Source of the DNA: a virus
Reading direction: 5' to 3' (one strand)
Virus record (IMG/VR): IMGVR_UViG_3300049156_000011
Location: 1 to 21,886 of that record
Length of the DNA stretch: 21,886 bases
Made by a program: the position numbers and the translations under genes. This document shows positions 1 through 7,908 of this stretch, piece after piece (position 1 is the first letter of the stretch; each line of letters begins with the position of its first letter). The notes beneath the pieces were generated by a model. It made no database searches. It was not told where the DNA came from and saw nothing but the letters and a program-made list of their open reading frames with translations.

Positions 1-18
1 TTTCAGATTGCAGTATAG
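1..18. repeat. terminal direct repeat, left copy (circular closure)
   Basis: The 18 bases TTTCAGATTGCAGTATAG are identical to the last 18 bases of the window. The reading frame that enters at the right end (start 21427) continues in phase through this copy and stops at 107. The repeat is therefore best read as the overlap of a circular assembly. Whether the virion DNA is circularly permuted or has defined ends cannot be told from this. Confidence 0.9.
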
Positions 19-107
19 CTATTGACGAAATAACTGAAATAAATCATGGACAAATTATAGTAGAACTAGGGAGATACGATTATGCCAAATATACTGCATG
101 TGTGTAG
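1..107 (+). CDS. C-terminal end of the junction-spanning early protein (partial)
   Basis: This is the 3' part of the gene that starts at 21427. After the 18-base overlap is removed, the frame continues with GCT at 18-20 and ends at the TAG at 105-107. The last residues read AIDEITEINHGQIIVELG and then a short tail. The stop lies 26 bases inside the glycosyltransferase-like gene that starts at 82, so the two genes overlap and are probably cotranscribed. The function is unknown; see the entry at 21427 for the rest of the protein. Confidence 0.7.
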   Translation, partial: SDCSIAIDEITEINHGQIIVELGRYDYAKYTACV

Positions 108-1020
108 AAGCCTCACATCTAAGGTTCTTAACCAAGTTATATGCGAACAAGATAAAGGATTCCATGTACGAGTTCACTATTCTGAGACAGGTTCCCCTAA
201 GACATCAAACAAATATATAGATAATCTTTACATGTGCGGGACAATGGGAGGGCTGAGAGAATTAATAGAACAGTCAGACATAATTATAGTACATACAACT
301 ATCAACTCGTTATACCTCATTAAAATCGATTATGGAGATAAGCCTATAATCTGGAATATTCATGATTGGGTCCCAGAATGCAAACAGTTCCTTGATAGAG
401 TGGCCGCTGTGATCATGCCATCAAAAGGGTATGCTAACAAATTCCTAGATGGATTCAATAAACCATGGGCAGTTATATACCCAAAAGTACCCAAGCAGTT
501 CTGGACTCACAACCTTTCAAATAAAAGAATAGACTATACATGTTTAGTATCATTAATAGATCATGATATAGTATATAGGGATTACTCTGAAGTTAGAGAC
601 ATGCTAGATGGATGTTTACACGTCTATTCAGCTAAAGCTCCATCAGGGTACTCTAATGACTATGATATATTTGAAATGAAAGAACATGATCAGTTATTCA
701 ATAGTTTAAGAAGATATCAATATGGCTGGGCTGGAGCTGCGAATAGTAGACATGATATAGATATCTGTGTCCCACAAAAATATTTTCTATATCTTTCTGC
801 AGGTGTGATCCCTATTACTTGGCGCTCAGATGAATTAACTAGATTCGGAAATAAATATCAGGTATCTTTTGAATGGGGCAATTTATCTAACCTTAAGTCA
901 TATAGCGACTTAAAGATGAATATAAGTAGCTATCAAGATGAACTCACGATGGAAAGTGAGATGTCTAAATTAGTTAAATTATTTTCTGTCGTGTTAGAAA
1001 AAGAACTAAATATCAAATAG
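82..1020 (+). CDS. GT-B-fold glycosyltransferase-like protein
   Basis: This 312-aa protein resembles a small GT4-type (GT-B fold) glycosyltransferase, which moves a sugar from a nucleotide-sugar donor to an acceptor. The N-terminal half alternates short strands and helices like a Rossmann domain, with IIIVHTT near 67-73, IIWNIHDW at 89-96 and AAVIMPSKGYANKFL at 108-122. The C-terminal half carries VPQKYFLYLSAGVIPI at 230-245. That matches the donor-site pattern of GT4 enzymes, in which a P-x-K-x-x-E-Y-L-A-A-G-x-P-V-type segment contacts the sugar nucleotide. The start follows an AGGGAGA ribosome site at 68-74. The gene overlaps the end of the upstream early gene by 26 bases and sits directly before the terminase pair. 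Its acceptor is unknown: virion protein, host surface glycan or DNA are all possible, but no base-hydroxylating enzyme is visible here. Confidence 0.72.
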   Translation: MPNILHVCRSLTSKVLNQVICEQDKGFHVRVHYSETGSPKTSNKYIDNLYMCGTMGGLRELIEQSDIIIVHTTINSLYLIKIDYGDKPIIWNIHDWVPECKQFLDRVAAVIMPSKGYANKFLDGFNKPWAVIYPKVPKQFWTHNLSNKRIDYTCLVSLIDHDIVYRDYSEVRDMLDGCLHVYSAKAPSGYSNDYDIFEMKEHDQLFNSLRRYQYGWAGAANSRHDIDICVPQKYFLYLSAGVIPITWRSDELTRFGNKYQVSFEWGNLSNLKSYSDLKMNISSYQDELTMESEMSKLVKLFSVVLEKELNIK

Positions 1021-1031
1021 AGGTATCGGAG

Positions 1032-1520
1032 ATGGCCAAGAAAAGAACCACTAAGAAGCAGATTAAGAAAGCTAAACAACAAGTTATCAAGGCTCACGCT
1101 GAGATAGATTTGTCCGATGACTACAAAACTGCAGATGATCTCACAGCTAAAAGTATACCTATAATTCAAATAGCTATTAGAGAAGTACTTAATGGAACTC
1201 AGGGCTATGCTATGCGTGACATATTTCGTAAACGGGGTCATGATGTAGGAATTGAAAGAACTTATCAACTGATCAAGGTAGCCAAGCTTGAAATAGTCAC
1301 TAGAGCCAGAAGGGACTTAGATGAAAACTTTGCTTGGATTCAAGAGAACTTAGTAGAAATGTTTAGTGATACTAAAAAAACTAAAGATGCTAGACTAGGT
1401 TTACTCGTGTTGAAAGAACTTAAAGATCTATGGGGTCTCAACAATCTTCCACCTAAAGCAGATGACAAAGAGATCACACCAGAAATGATTCAGCAGTTCA
1501 CACAGGTTTTCCTTAGATAA
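1032..1520 (+). CDS. putative terminase small subunit
   Basis: This 162-aa protein lies directly before the large terminase, and its stop overlaps the large-subunit start (TAATG). It has a very Lys-rich N-terminus (KKRTTKKQIKKAKQQ) and a helical stretch with a helix-turn-helix feel around 50-95 (AIREVLNGTQGYAMRD, then IERTYQLIKVAKLEIVTRA). A further helical segment occupies the C-terminal half. Small terminases recognise phage DNA and stimulate the large subunit during packaging. The call rests on gene order, size and the basic helical make-up rather than on a diagnostic motif. Confidence 0.62.
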   Translation: MAKKRTTKKQIKKAKQQVIKAHAEIDLSDDYKTADDLTAKSIPIIQIAIREVLNGTQGYAMRDIFRKRGHDVGIERTYQLIKVAKLEIVTRARRDLDENFAWIQENLVEMFSDTKKTKDARLGLLVLKELKDLWGLNNLPPKADDKEITPEMIQQFTQVFLR

Positions 1521-2956
1521 TGAATCAATTCACATTTCTTAAATTCCAGAAAGATTGGATTTATGATAATTCCCGTCTAAAGATACTGGAAAAGTCTAGA
1601 CGGATTGGTGGTACCTTCTCAACATCATTTAAAGTGTTTCTAGATCTTATGTATAAAAAAGGACATGATATAGTTGTTATATCAAGAGATGAAGAAACTG
1701 CAGTAGAGTTTGTAGAGAATGTATCAGCTTGGTTTAAGATGTGGAATGCTATGAACCCTAATGATCAAATCCCTGAAAAGAACTTTAAAAGGCTTAAACT
1801 TGAAGTTCCACATAAATCAGGTAGATCTAGACTAATTGCTGTATCATCTAATCCGGATGCATCTGCAGGTAAAGGTGGATCCCTAATTATTGACGAGATG
1901 GCACTCCATAGAGATCCAGAATTACTTATGAGGGTAGCTCAGCCGATCATTTCAATGTCTGGTGGTAATCTTGCAGTTCTTTCCACACACAGATCTAGAA
2001 ATAGTAAATTCAATGAATTAGTTACAGATGCCAAGAAAGAAGGCTCACCTTGGACCCATCATAGAACTACGATTTATGATGCAGTTGATCAAGGTTTAGT
2101 AGAGATCATAGTTAATCCCAACATGATTAAGAATGGGCATGAACCCTATTCTAGTGGGCAAGCATTTATAGATTGGCTTAAATCCACTTATGATGAACAT
2201 ACATTTCTACAAGAGTTCTGCTGTGTCCCTTCTGATGAAGCCTGCTCACTATTAAGTTCGATCGAGATGGATCAAGCTAAAGCCAGGTATAAATCTGAAA
2301 AGAGCCTAGATAAAGGCCAAACATATCTCGGATATGACTGTGCAGTATCTATAGATGGGGATTATGCAGCTCTATGTGTGATCAAAGCATTCAAACAAGA
2401 TGTAGAACTATTAGAACCCTACTACTTCCCTAAAGGAACTCCAATTGAGAAGCAGATAAATACAGTAGTATCTTATGCAAAACAATATAAAGTTCATAAA
2501 GTAGTATCAGATAATAATGGTATCGGCAATCACCCTACTACAATTATACAAAACAAGCTAGGTGAATCCCGAGTAATAGCCTTTGATCCGACTATGCAAT
2601 CTAAAAATGCTATGTGTACAAAGGTTAAAAGATACTTCCAGAACAAAAATGTGAGGATGATAGAGAATAAGATGGTAGAAGATGACTTTCTTTCAATAGA
2701 TCGTGTAGTAACTCCATCTAATAATGTGATATACCAAGCAGTCAGGCGAAATGGTTCACATGGAGATATGTTTTCAGCATTCGCAATGGCCATGACAGAA
2801 GTTCCAGAAAATCAGTCAGCAGAAATCAAAGGGGTTTCAAATCCGATTGATCCATATGATGAAATAGTTACTCCAGAACAAGTACTGACAAGCAAGCAAA
2901 GAATTGAATTAAATCGTCAGCTAGATGAAGATAGAGCATCTAGTTTTACTTATTAA
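1520..2956 (+). CDS. terminase large subunit, FluMu gp28-like (ATPase-nuclease)
   Basis: This 478-aa packaging motor should pump DNA into the prohead using ATP and cut the concatemer. A Walker A variant is seen at 25-32 (KSRRIGGT), and a Walker B at 122-126 (LIIDE) followed by MALHRDPELL. A coupling motif follows at 154-158 (LSTHR). The C-terminal RNase H-like nuclease shows acidic positions at D273 (GYDCA), D331 (SDNNGIG) and D416 (HGDMFSAFAMA). The spacing and the SRRIGGT pattern are like the Mu-like FluMu gp28 group. The start overlaps the small-subunit stop, which suggests coupled translation. The length is normal for the family and no key residue appears to be missing. Confidence 0.9.
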   Translation: MNQFTFLKFQKDWIYDNSRLKILEKSRRIGGTFSTSFKVFLDLMYKKGHDIVVISRDEETAVEFVENVSAWFKMWNAMNPNDQIPEKNFKRLKLEVPHKSGRSRLIAVSSNPDASAGKGGSLIIDEMALHRDPELLMRVAQPIISMSGGNLAVLSTHRSRNSKFNELVTDAKKEGSPWTHHRTTIYDAVDQGLVEIIVNPNMIKNGHEPYSSGQAFIDWLKSTYDEHTFLQEFCCVPSDEACSLLSSIEMDQAKARYKSEKSLDKGQTYLGYDCAVSIDGDYAALCVIKAFKQDVELLEPYYFPKGTPIEKQINTVVSYAKQYKVHKVVSDNNGIGNHPTTIIQNKLGESRVIAFDPTMQSKNAMCTKVKRYFQNKNVRMIENKMVEDDFLSIDRVVTPSNNVIYQAVRRNGSHGDMFSAFAMAMTEVPENQSAEIKGVSNPIDPYDEIVTPEQVLTSKQRIELNRQLDEDRASSFTY

Positions 2957-2975
2957 GATTAAACAGAGGTTCAAG

Positions 2976-4136
2976 ATGCCTAGAATTACAGATGATAGAA
3001 TCGAATTCCTTCCAGAAGATAGATATGCAATTGTAGAACAGAGTAATGGCATAACTCCAGCTAAGTATACTGCTTTATTCAAAGCTGCAATCCGAGATGG
3101 AAACACTACTAAGTACTTTAAGTTCCTAGAAGAAATAGCTGAAAAAGATCCAGATATATTACAGAGTATCGAAACAAGAACTTCATATGTCACTAGCAAA
3201 GACTGGTTCATTGAAGGTAAAGATGCTAATCAAGCTGGAAAGATAGAAGAGATGCTAAGAGATATTGATGGAGACCCTACTCAAGGACTATCTTCAACAG
3301 ATGAAATGATCACATCCCTGCTCGGATCCAGCTATCTAACCGGCTTAAGTTTCAGTGAAGTTGTTACTGATGGCAAAAAGATACTTGGATTCAATCATAT
3401 TCCATCTCACTTTCTAACTTTTCAGGGTTCAGTACATTATCCCAAGTTGTGGACCCAGCAAAGCCCAACTGGTGAAAACTTAAACCAAGCTAAGATGATC
3501 AGCCACTATTTAACTCAGGGCATAGATCCAGCTAGAGGTTGGCTTGGTAATTCAGTAAGCTGGCTCTATGTGTTTAAAAGAACTGCAATGGACGCTCGGA
3601 TGAAGTTCCAGCAGAAATATGGAAAAGGGTTCGTTCTGGTCACTATGCCAGGAGAGAAAGATTCATATCTAGAAGCTTGGACAACTGCTGAAAGATTAAT
3701 AAAGAACTATTCAACTGTAGATGGAGCTGTCTTCCCTAAAGATGTTCTAGTTGAATTCAAAGAGTCTGCCAGCTTAAATGGAGATTATTTCTTCACAGCC
3801 GAAGATAACTTCAAGAATAGTATAGTAAAAGTCATTCTGGGTCAGGAATCAACAAGTTCTAGTCAAGATTCAAATAGATCTACAGCTAGTGTCCATCTTG
3901 AAGTTCTAGAACAGAGAGTAATAGATGACATTACTGCCATTGAATCAACTCTAACTAATCAACTGCTAAGTAAAATCAAGCCTTTAGTGGGAATCAAAAC
4001 TGAAGATGTCTATGAATTCAAGTTTAAACAAACAGAAATCGAAGAAACTCTAGATGATGAACAAGAGACACCAGATGTAGACACTAAACAAGAAACTAAT
4101 CAAACTACTAACTCAGAACCAACAGGAGAAGAATAA
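2976..4136 (+). CDS. portal protein, DUF935 / Mu gp29-like
   Basis: This 386-aa protein should form the dodecameric portal through which DNA enters and leaves the head. Family-like features are ILQSIETRTSYVTSKDWFI near the N-terminus, a central ARMKFQQKYGKGFVLVTMP, and ILGQESTSSSQDSNRSTAS followed by VHLEVLEQRV, which matches the LGQ...T...GS.A...VH region of DUF935 portals. The C-terminus is an acidic, Thr/Glu-rich tail. I chose the ATG at 2976 because AGAGG lies at 2965-2969. An in-frame ATG at 2925 would add 17 residues, lies inside the terminase gene and lacks a good ribosome site. The stop overlaps the next start (TAATG). Confidence 0.86.
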   Translation: MPRITDDRIEFLPEDRYAIVEQSNGITPAKYTALFKAAIRDGNTTKYFKFLEEIAEKDPDILQSIETRTSYVTSKDWFIEGKDANQAGKIEEMLRDIDGDPTQGLSSTDEMITSLLGSSYLTGLSFSEVVTDGKKILGFNHIPSHFLTFQGSVHYPKLWTQQSPTGENLNQAKMISHYLTQGIDPARGWLGNSVSWLYVFKRTAMDARMKFQQKYGKGFVLVTMPGEKDSYLEAWTTAERLIKNYSTVDGAVFPKDVLVEFKESASLNGDYFFTAEDNFKNSIVKVILGQESTSSSQDSNRSTASVHLEVLEQRVIDDITAIESTLTNQLLSKIKPLVGIKTEDVYEFKFKQTEIEETLDDEQETPDVDTKQETNQTTNSEPTGEE

Positions 4137-4582
4137 TGTCTTTATCAGGATCATTCAGTATCGAAGCAGCTCTAAATAACTCGAAAGATGATGTGGATCT
4201 TTCAACCCCAAATGAAAGAGTTAATCAAAAATTAAGTAAGAGTATATCAGCCGGGAAACTATATCATGTCAAGCTGACACTCACTTCGGCTGAAACAAGA
4301 GTCATTGATCTTGGAGATGGATCTTTAGAGGATGTATATGGTCAAACAATAACTCTAGCAGAACTAACTGGGATGTATATATCCACTGCAGCAACCAACA
4401 CAACAACCATCACACTTTCAGATGGAACTAATTCAATCTTTAATGACCAACCACCACTATCAGCAAGTCAAGGTCAAGCATTCTTAACGGATATTGATTT
4501 GACTACTGACTCCAAGCTATACTTTGTTAATGGAGCTGTGGAAGATCAAATAATTAACCTAATTGTAACTGGAACAGAGTAA
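4136..4582 (+). CDS. beta-rich virion structural protein
   Basis: This 148-aa protein lies between the portal and the scaffold and starts on the portal's stop (TAATG). It is rich in Thr, Ser and Asp and looks like a chain of beta strands, for example YHVKLTLTSAETRVIDLGDG, ELTGMYISTAATNTTTITL and DSKLYFVNG. Hydrophobic and polar residues alternate, there is no membrane segment, and there are no cysteines. In Mu-type heads this slot holds a minor head protein and the protease, and this protein resembles neither. A capsid-associated or adaptor role is inferred from position only. Confidence 0.55.
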   Translation: MSLSGSFSIEAALNNSKDDVDLSTPNERVNQKLSKSISAGKLYHVKLTLTSAETRVIDLGDGSLEDVYGQTITLAELTGMYISTAATNTTTITLSDGTNSIFNDQPPLSASQGQAFLTDIDLTTDSKLYFVNGAVEDQIINLIVTGTE

Positions 4583-4593
4583 GGAGCAATAAT

Positions 4594-5214
4594 ATGTCCA
4601 TTCAAGCACCAAGTACCCCTTCACCAAGCCCAGCTGAATCTCCAGTAGATACTAAAGTAGATGTCCAAGTTGAACCTGCTAAAGTTCCAGCTGAATCTAA
4701 AGTAGAGACCCCATTAGTGCCCGTCCCTGCAGAACCCAAATTAGTTGAAACTGAAGTTCTTTCTGAAAAGATAGAACAAAATGAAAAGGACCCAGCAGAC
4801 GAAGTTAAAAATGATCTCTATAATGATGCTTTCAAACTTAACACAACTCTTAAACAGCAACTAGAAGATTACAAGAAATCAAACACAAATGTCTTTGAAG
4901 AAAATGAAATCTTAAAAACCGAGTTAGCTGAGCAAGAGAAGTTAGTCGAGATGGCTAAACAGAATACTGAGATGAAAACCCAGCTTGATTCAATCAAACG
5001 GAATGCTATCGTAGAATCATTAATAGCTACTGGAGGCTTAACAAACGATCTAAAGGGATGGGCAGAAGAACTCAGATTAGATCAACTAGAAACTTTCAGT
5101 AAGCATGCTCCGAAGGTCAAAACGATTCTGCAGGAAACTAATGCGGGTTCAACTAGCAAAACAGTAGAGGACTTAAAGAAGCAGCAGAATCAATCAAGAA
5201 TTGTAACTAGATAA
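4594..5214 (+). CDS. putative head scaffolding protein
   Basis: This 206-aa protein lies two genes before the major capsid protein, where scaffolds usually sit. Residues 5-50 are a low-complexity Pro/Ala/Glu/Lys/Val stretch with repeats of the PAES and PAEP type. Residues about 77-138 form a strongly heptad-like, charged coiled coil (for example LKQQLEDYKKS, ENEILKTELAEQEKL, EMKTQLDSIKRNA). The C-terminus is short and basic (KKQQNQSRIVTR), which in known scaffolds is often the capsid-binding end. No serine protease domain is fused to it, unlike the protease/scaffold gene of Mu. The ribosome site AAGGAG lies at 4581-4586. Confidence 0.68.
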   Translation: MSIQAPSTPSPSPAESPVDTKVDVQVEPAKVPAESKVETPLVPVPAEPKLVETEVLSEKIEQNEKDPADEVKNDLYNDAFKLNTTLKQQLEDYKKSNTNVFEENEILKTELAEQEKLVEMAKQNTEMKTQLDSIKRNAIVESLIATGGLTNDLKGWAEELRLDQLETFSKHAPKVKTILQETNAGSTSKTVEDLKKQQNQSRIVTR

Positions 5215-5265
5215 GATTATATAGATTTTTAACATAAAATAATCAGTTTAAACAGGAGAAACCCT

Positions 5266-5682
5266 ATGGCTGGTGTAAACAGAAAAGCAACTAGAACTGG
5301 AAATTCATTATTTCCTTATGTTGATTCTCGTACTATCTTGGACACAGCTAAGATATATGTAGGCGAGATGGTTCAGCAAGATGCAAACTTTGAAGTGGCT
5401 CCGGCTACTGACGTTGCATCAGTCATCGTTCTTGGTGTATCAATTAGAGAAGTTGATAATACTGATGATGGTGAAACCTTGGAAGATATCGAATCTTCTG
5501 TTCTATTAATGGACAATAGTGAGTCTGATGCAGTGACTAAGGCGCATATTGGCGGACCTTGTTATGTAGAAGATGCTGCTACTGTATCAAGCTCAACCAC
5601 TAATTCAAACACAGCTGGTATCGTTACTGAAGTTACATCTAATGGTGTATTCGTCGACTTCGATCCCGCTAAGAAAGCATAA
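5266..5682 (+). CDS. capsid cement/decoration protein
   Basis: This 138-aa protein is encoded 11 bases before the major capsid gene. The pattern KIYVGEMVQQDANFEVAPA, then VASVIVLGVSIREVDNTD, and later GGPCYVEDAATVSS and AGIVTEVTSNGVFVDF looks like the small beta-barrel cement proteins (DUF2190-type and relatives) that sit before the coat gene in many phages. Such proteins bind the outside of the shell and stabilise it after expansion. It has a good AGGAG site at 5252-5256. Like the capsid gene, it favours T-ending codons (GCT, ACT, TCT), as expected for a highly expressed virion protein. Confidence 0.66.
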   Translation: MAGVNRKATRTGNSLFPYVDSRTILDTAKIYVGEMVQQDANFEVAPATDVASVIVLGVSIREVDNTDDGETLEDIESSVLLMDNSESDAVTKAHIGGPCYVEDAATVSSSTTNSNTAGIVTEVTSNGVFVDFDPAKKA

Positions 5683-5693
5683 GGGATAACATT

Positions 5694-6599
5694 ATGGCTG
5701 ATATTAATGAAGTAACACTTCAAGCTTTGCAGGACAATGTTGCTGCTATCTGGACTAAAGCATTTGTTGCTCCTCCACAGATGCAGTTACTAGCTCTTGC
5801 TACTGAGTATGTATCTACTAAACGTTCTAACTTCTATGCATTTCTGGAAGCCCTTGGTGGTTTTTCAGAATGGAATGGAGCTAGACAGTACAAGGATTTA
5901 GCTAGTCATGTAGCTGAACTCGTCAACAAAGATTTCGAATCATCTATCAAGATGCCTAGAAATTCCTTTGAAGATGATGATAGTGGGATGTATCTTGATA
6001 TTATTCCAGGAATGGCTACAAGCTGGTTCAAGAAGCAGATGGGCTTGATCATGAAAGTTCTTATTACTAACCCTAAAGCTTATGATGGTACTGCTTTGTT
6101 TAGTACTTCTCGTAAGTATGGTGATTCAACAATTGCCAACTTGGTTACTACTGCACTTTCAGCAACCACATTTGATGCTGCTTATGTAGCTATGATGTCT
6201 TATACTGATCATGAAGGTGAGCCTCTAGCTGTCCACCCTGATGTCCTTGTAGTTGGGCCTAAGTTGGCTAAGACTGCTGCTGATATTCTTGGAAACAAGT
6301 TTATTGGTGATGGTGAAACCTCGGCTGTTCAGATTCAGAACTATTACTCTACACTTGGTGTAAGACTTGTAGTAAGTCCTTATCTGATTGGTACATATGA
6401 AAACTATTGGTATCTTTCTGATACTACTGACATTGTGAAGGGTGTTGTTCTGCAGATCCGCAAAGTACCAGTCCCTGAAATGTCAAATCAGATTGAGATC
6501 TCTCGTACTAAGACCATTGATTTCTTGATGGATGGTCGTATGAATGCAGGTCCAGGTGCTCCACATAAGATCTATGCTGGATTGAAAACATCAGGCTAA
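5694..6599 (+). CDS. major capsid protein, Mu gpT-like
   Basis: This 301-aa protein is close to the usual length of Mu gpT (about 305 aa). It shows the family landmarks in order: GFSEWNGARQYKDLASHVAE, NKDFESSIKMPRNSFEDDD, GMATSWFKKQMG, NPKAYDGTALFSTSR, EGEPLAVHPDVLVVGPKLA and the C-terminal DGRMNAGPGAPHKIYAGL. These match the gpT pattern of a W.G.R...L..H.Y...NKDFE segment and a G.PL.V.P..LVV segment. The family has the HK97 fold and forms the icosahedral shell. Codon choice differs from its neighbours, with CGT/CGC appearing for Arg and CTT/GCT/ACT being frequent, which fits high expression. A stem-loop follows at 6610-6642. Confidence 0.88.
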   Translation: MADINEVTLQALQDNVAAIWTKAFVAPPQMQLLALATEYVSTKRSNFYAFLEALGGFSEWNGARQYKDLASHVAELVNKDFESSIKMPRNSFEDDDSGMYLDIIPGMATSWFKKQMGLIMKVLITNPKAYDGTALFSTSRKYGDSTIANLVTTALSATTFDAAYVAMMSYTDHEGEPLAVHPDVLVVGPKLAKTAADILGNKFIGDGETSAVQIQNYYSTLGVRLVVSPYLIGTYENYWYLSDTTDIVKGVVLQIRKVPVPEMSNQIEISRTKTIDFLMDGRMNAGPGAPHKIYAGLKTSG

Positions 6600-6609
6600 A
6601 TTGAATTAT

Positions 6610-6642
6610 GGGAGGAGTTGCTGTCAAAAGTTAGCTCCTCCC
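6610..6642 (+). terminator. GC-rich stem-loop after the capsid gene (attenuator or weak terminator)
   Basis: GGGAGGAG at 6610-6617 pairs perfectly with CTCCTCCC at 6635-6642, and the stem can extend by a T-G and a T-A pair around a loop of about 13 bases. The downstream sequence TACTTAATTCT has only scattered T residues. It is therefore a poor intrinsic terminator and more likely a partial terminator or an RNA-end stabiliser that sets the capsid protein apart from the tail genes. Confidence 0.55.
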
Positions 6643-6667
6643 TACTTAATTCTAACTGGAGATCAAG

Positions 6668-7075
6668 ATGTATATAACTCTAGATGAAACTAAAACACTT
6701 ATTGAACGTATTCTATCCGTATATGAAGTTTCAGGAACTGTAGAAGATGATCACCTTCAACTTATCATGGACTCTTCTGAAGGGATTGTTAATGCGGCTA
6801 TTGCATCTAGATATGATATTCCAGTAACAGGAACAGTAGCAATAGATTATCTTAGGGGTCTAGTAGTTCCCATCATAAGATTCAAATCATGGACTCAATT
6901 TGGCGATCAAGAAGATGTTCCAGATGCAATCAAGCTGGAATATAAGTCAACTATGAAATCTTTAGAAATGTTAGCGACTAGAGTCACATCTTTACCTAAC
7001 ACAGATGACAAAACTACTGGAAGAGCATCACACATCACACTTTCAACTTCTGAAAGCCCTATTGCAGGTTATTAA
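6668..7075 (+). CDS. head-tail connector, DUF1320 / Mu gp36-like
   Basis: This 135-aa protein matches the DUF1320 pattern: an N-terminal YITLDETKTLI, then IMDSSEGIVNAAIASRYDIPV, a helix DYLRGLVVPIIRFKSW, and EYKSTMKSLEMLATRVTSL near the C-terminus. Members of this family attach to the portal after DNA packaging and form part of the neck in Mu-like phages. The gene comes right after the capsid gene, as in Mu-type head modules, and is followed by another virion gene after two bases. There is no unusual feature in its length. Confidence 0.8.
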   Translation: MYITLDETKTLIERILSVYEVSGTVEDDHLQLIMDSSEGIVNAAIASRYDIPVTGTVAIDYLRGLVVPIIRFKSWTQFGDQEDVPDAIKLEYKSTMKSLEMLATRVTSLPNTDDKTTGRASHITLSTSESPIAGY

Positions 7076-7077
7076 TC

Positions 7078-7896
7078 ATGTCACTTGGAACTCGAGTATG
7101 GGGTCAAAGCACTCAGAATGATGTAAATAATGATTTAGTAGTCGAACCAGATGGATCCATAAATGTTAATGTACAAGATCAAACTAGTCCCCCACTTGAT
7201 CTCTACTTCCAGCAAGCTATAGGTGCTCCAACTCAGCTTACTAACTCTGTCGCAATAGATGACAATACAATGACAGTTGACTCAGTAGCTAACATTTCAG
7301 TTGGGAACTATGTTGGAGTATTCTGTCGTATATGTGGCCGGTTCTATTTTGGGACAGTATTAGCAGTTAATGGGCTCGTAGTAACTTTAGATACACCTTT
7401 TGATTATGCTTTCATGGCTGGAGAAAATGTAATTTCAACTACCATTGACTTAGCTGTTGATGGAACTCTAGCAGATCCCTCAATATTTATTATAGCTGGT
7501 CCAAGAGGGGAAACTGAATTCAGTATTGATATCACTAGAATCAACATCTCAATTGTATCTAGCGATCCTCCAGATGATGGTAAATTTGGTGGTATAGATG
7601 CCCTTACAAATGGAATAGTTCTAAGACGGAAAGATGGTGATATCAGAAATATCTGGAACTGCAAAGATAATGCAACTTTAGGCATTCTTTCTGGTATTGA
7701 TACTGTTTATAGTCAAAGAACAGTTCCGCAGGGTTCATATGGTACTAAATCTCGTATTTCATATGCTGGACAGGAAAAGCATGGTGTTGCTATCCGATTG
7801 TATCCAGGTGACTTCCTTCAACTTCTAGTTCAAGATCCACTTAGCGCTTTAACATCATTCAAAATTATGGCACAAGGTCACATAGTAGTGCCCTAA
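7078..7896 (+). CDS. virion structural protein (neck/tail region), unknown family
   Basis: This 272-aa protein is dominated by predicted beta strands and turns. It contains a two-cysteine segment VFCRICGRFYFGTVLAV near 87-103 and a C-terminus with GTKSRISYAGQEKHGVAIRL followed by DFLQLLVQDPL and FKIMAQGHIVV. The C-terminal pattern is one I associate with structural proteins of other small siphoviruses, but I cannot name the family. It lies between a connector and an HK97 gp10-like gene, so a role in the neck or on the head surface is inferred from position. It has no signal peptide or membrane segment. Confidence 0.55.
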   Translation: MSLGTRVWGQSTQNDVNNDLVVEPDGSINVNVQDQTSPPLDLYFQQAIGAPTQLTNSVAIDDNTMTVDSVANISVGNYVGVFCRICGRFYFGTVLAVNGLVVTLDTPFDYAFMAGENVISTTIDLAVDGTLADPSIFIIAGPRGETEFSIDITRINISIVSSDPPDDGKFGGIDALTNGIVLRRKDGDIRNIWNCKDNATLGILSGIDTVYSQRTVPQGSYGTKSRISYAGQEKHGVAIRLYPGDFLQLLVQDPLSALTSFKIMAQGHIVVP

Positions 7897-7908
7897 GGAG
7901 AGATCTAG

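Noticed and set aside
933-1268. Minus-strand open frame of 111 codons
   Set aside because: It is antisense to two well-supported genes, has no ribosome site and is rich in Ser and hydrophobic residues typical of a shadow frame. The other minus-strand frames were rejected for the same reason.
2925-2975. Upstream ATG that would extend the portal by 17 residues
   Set aside because: It lies inside the terminase gene without a ribosome site; the ATG at 2976 has AGAGG at a suitable distance and matches the usual N-terminus.
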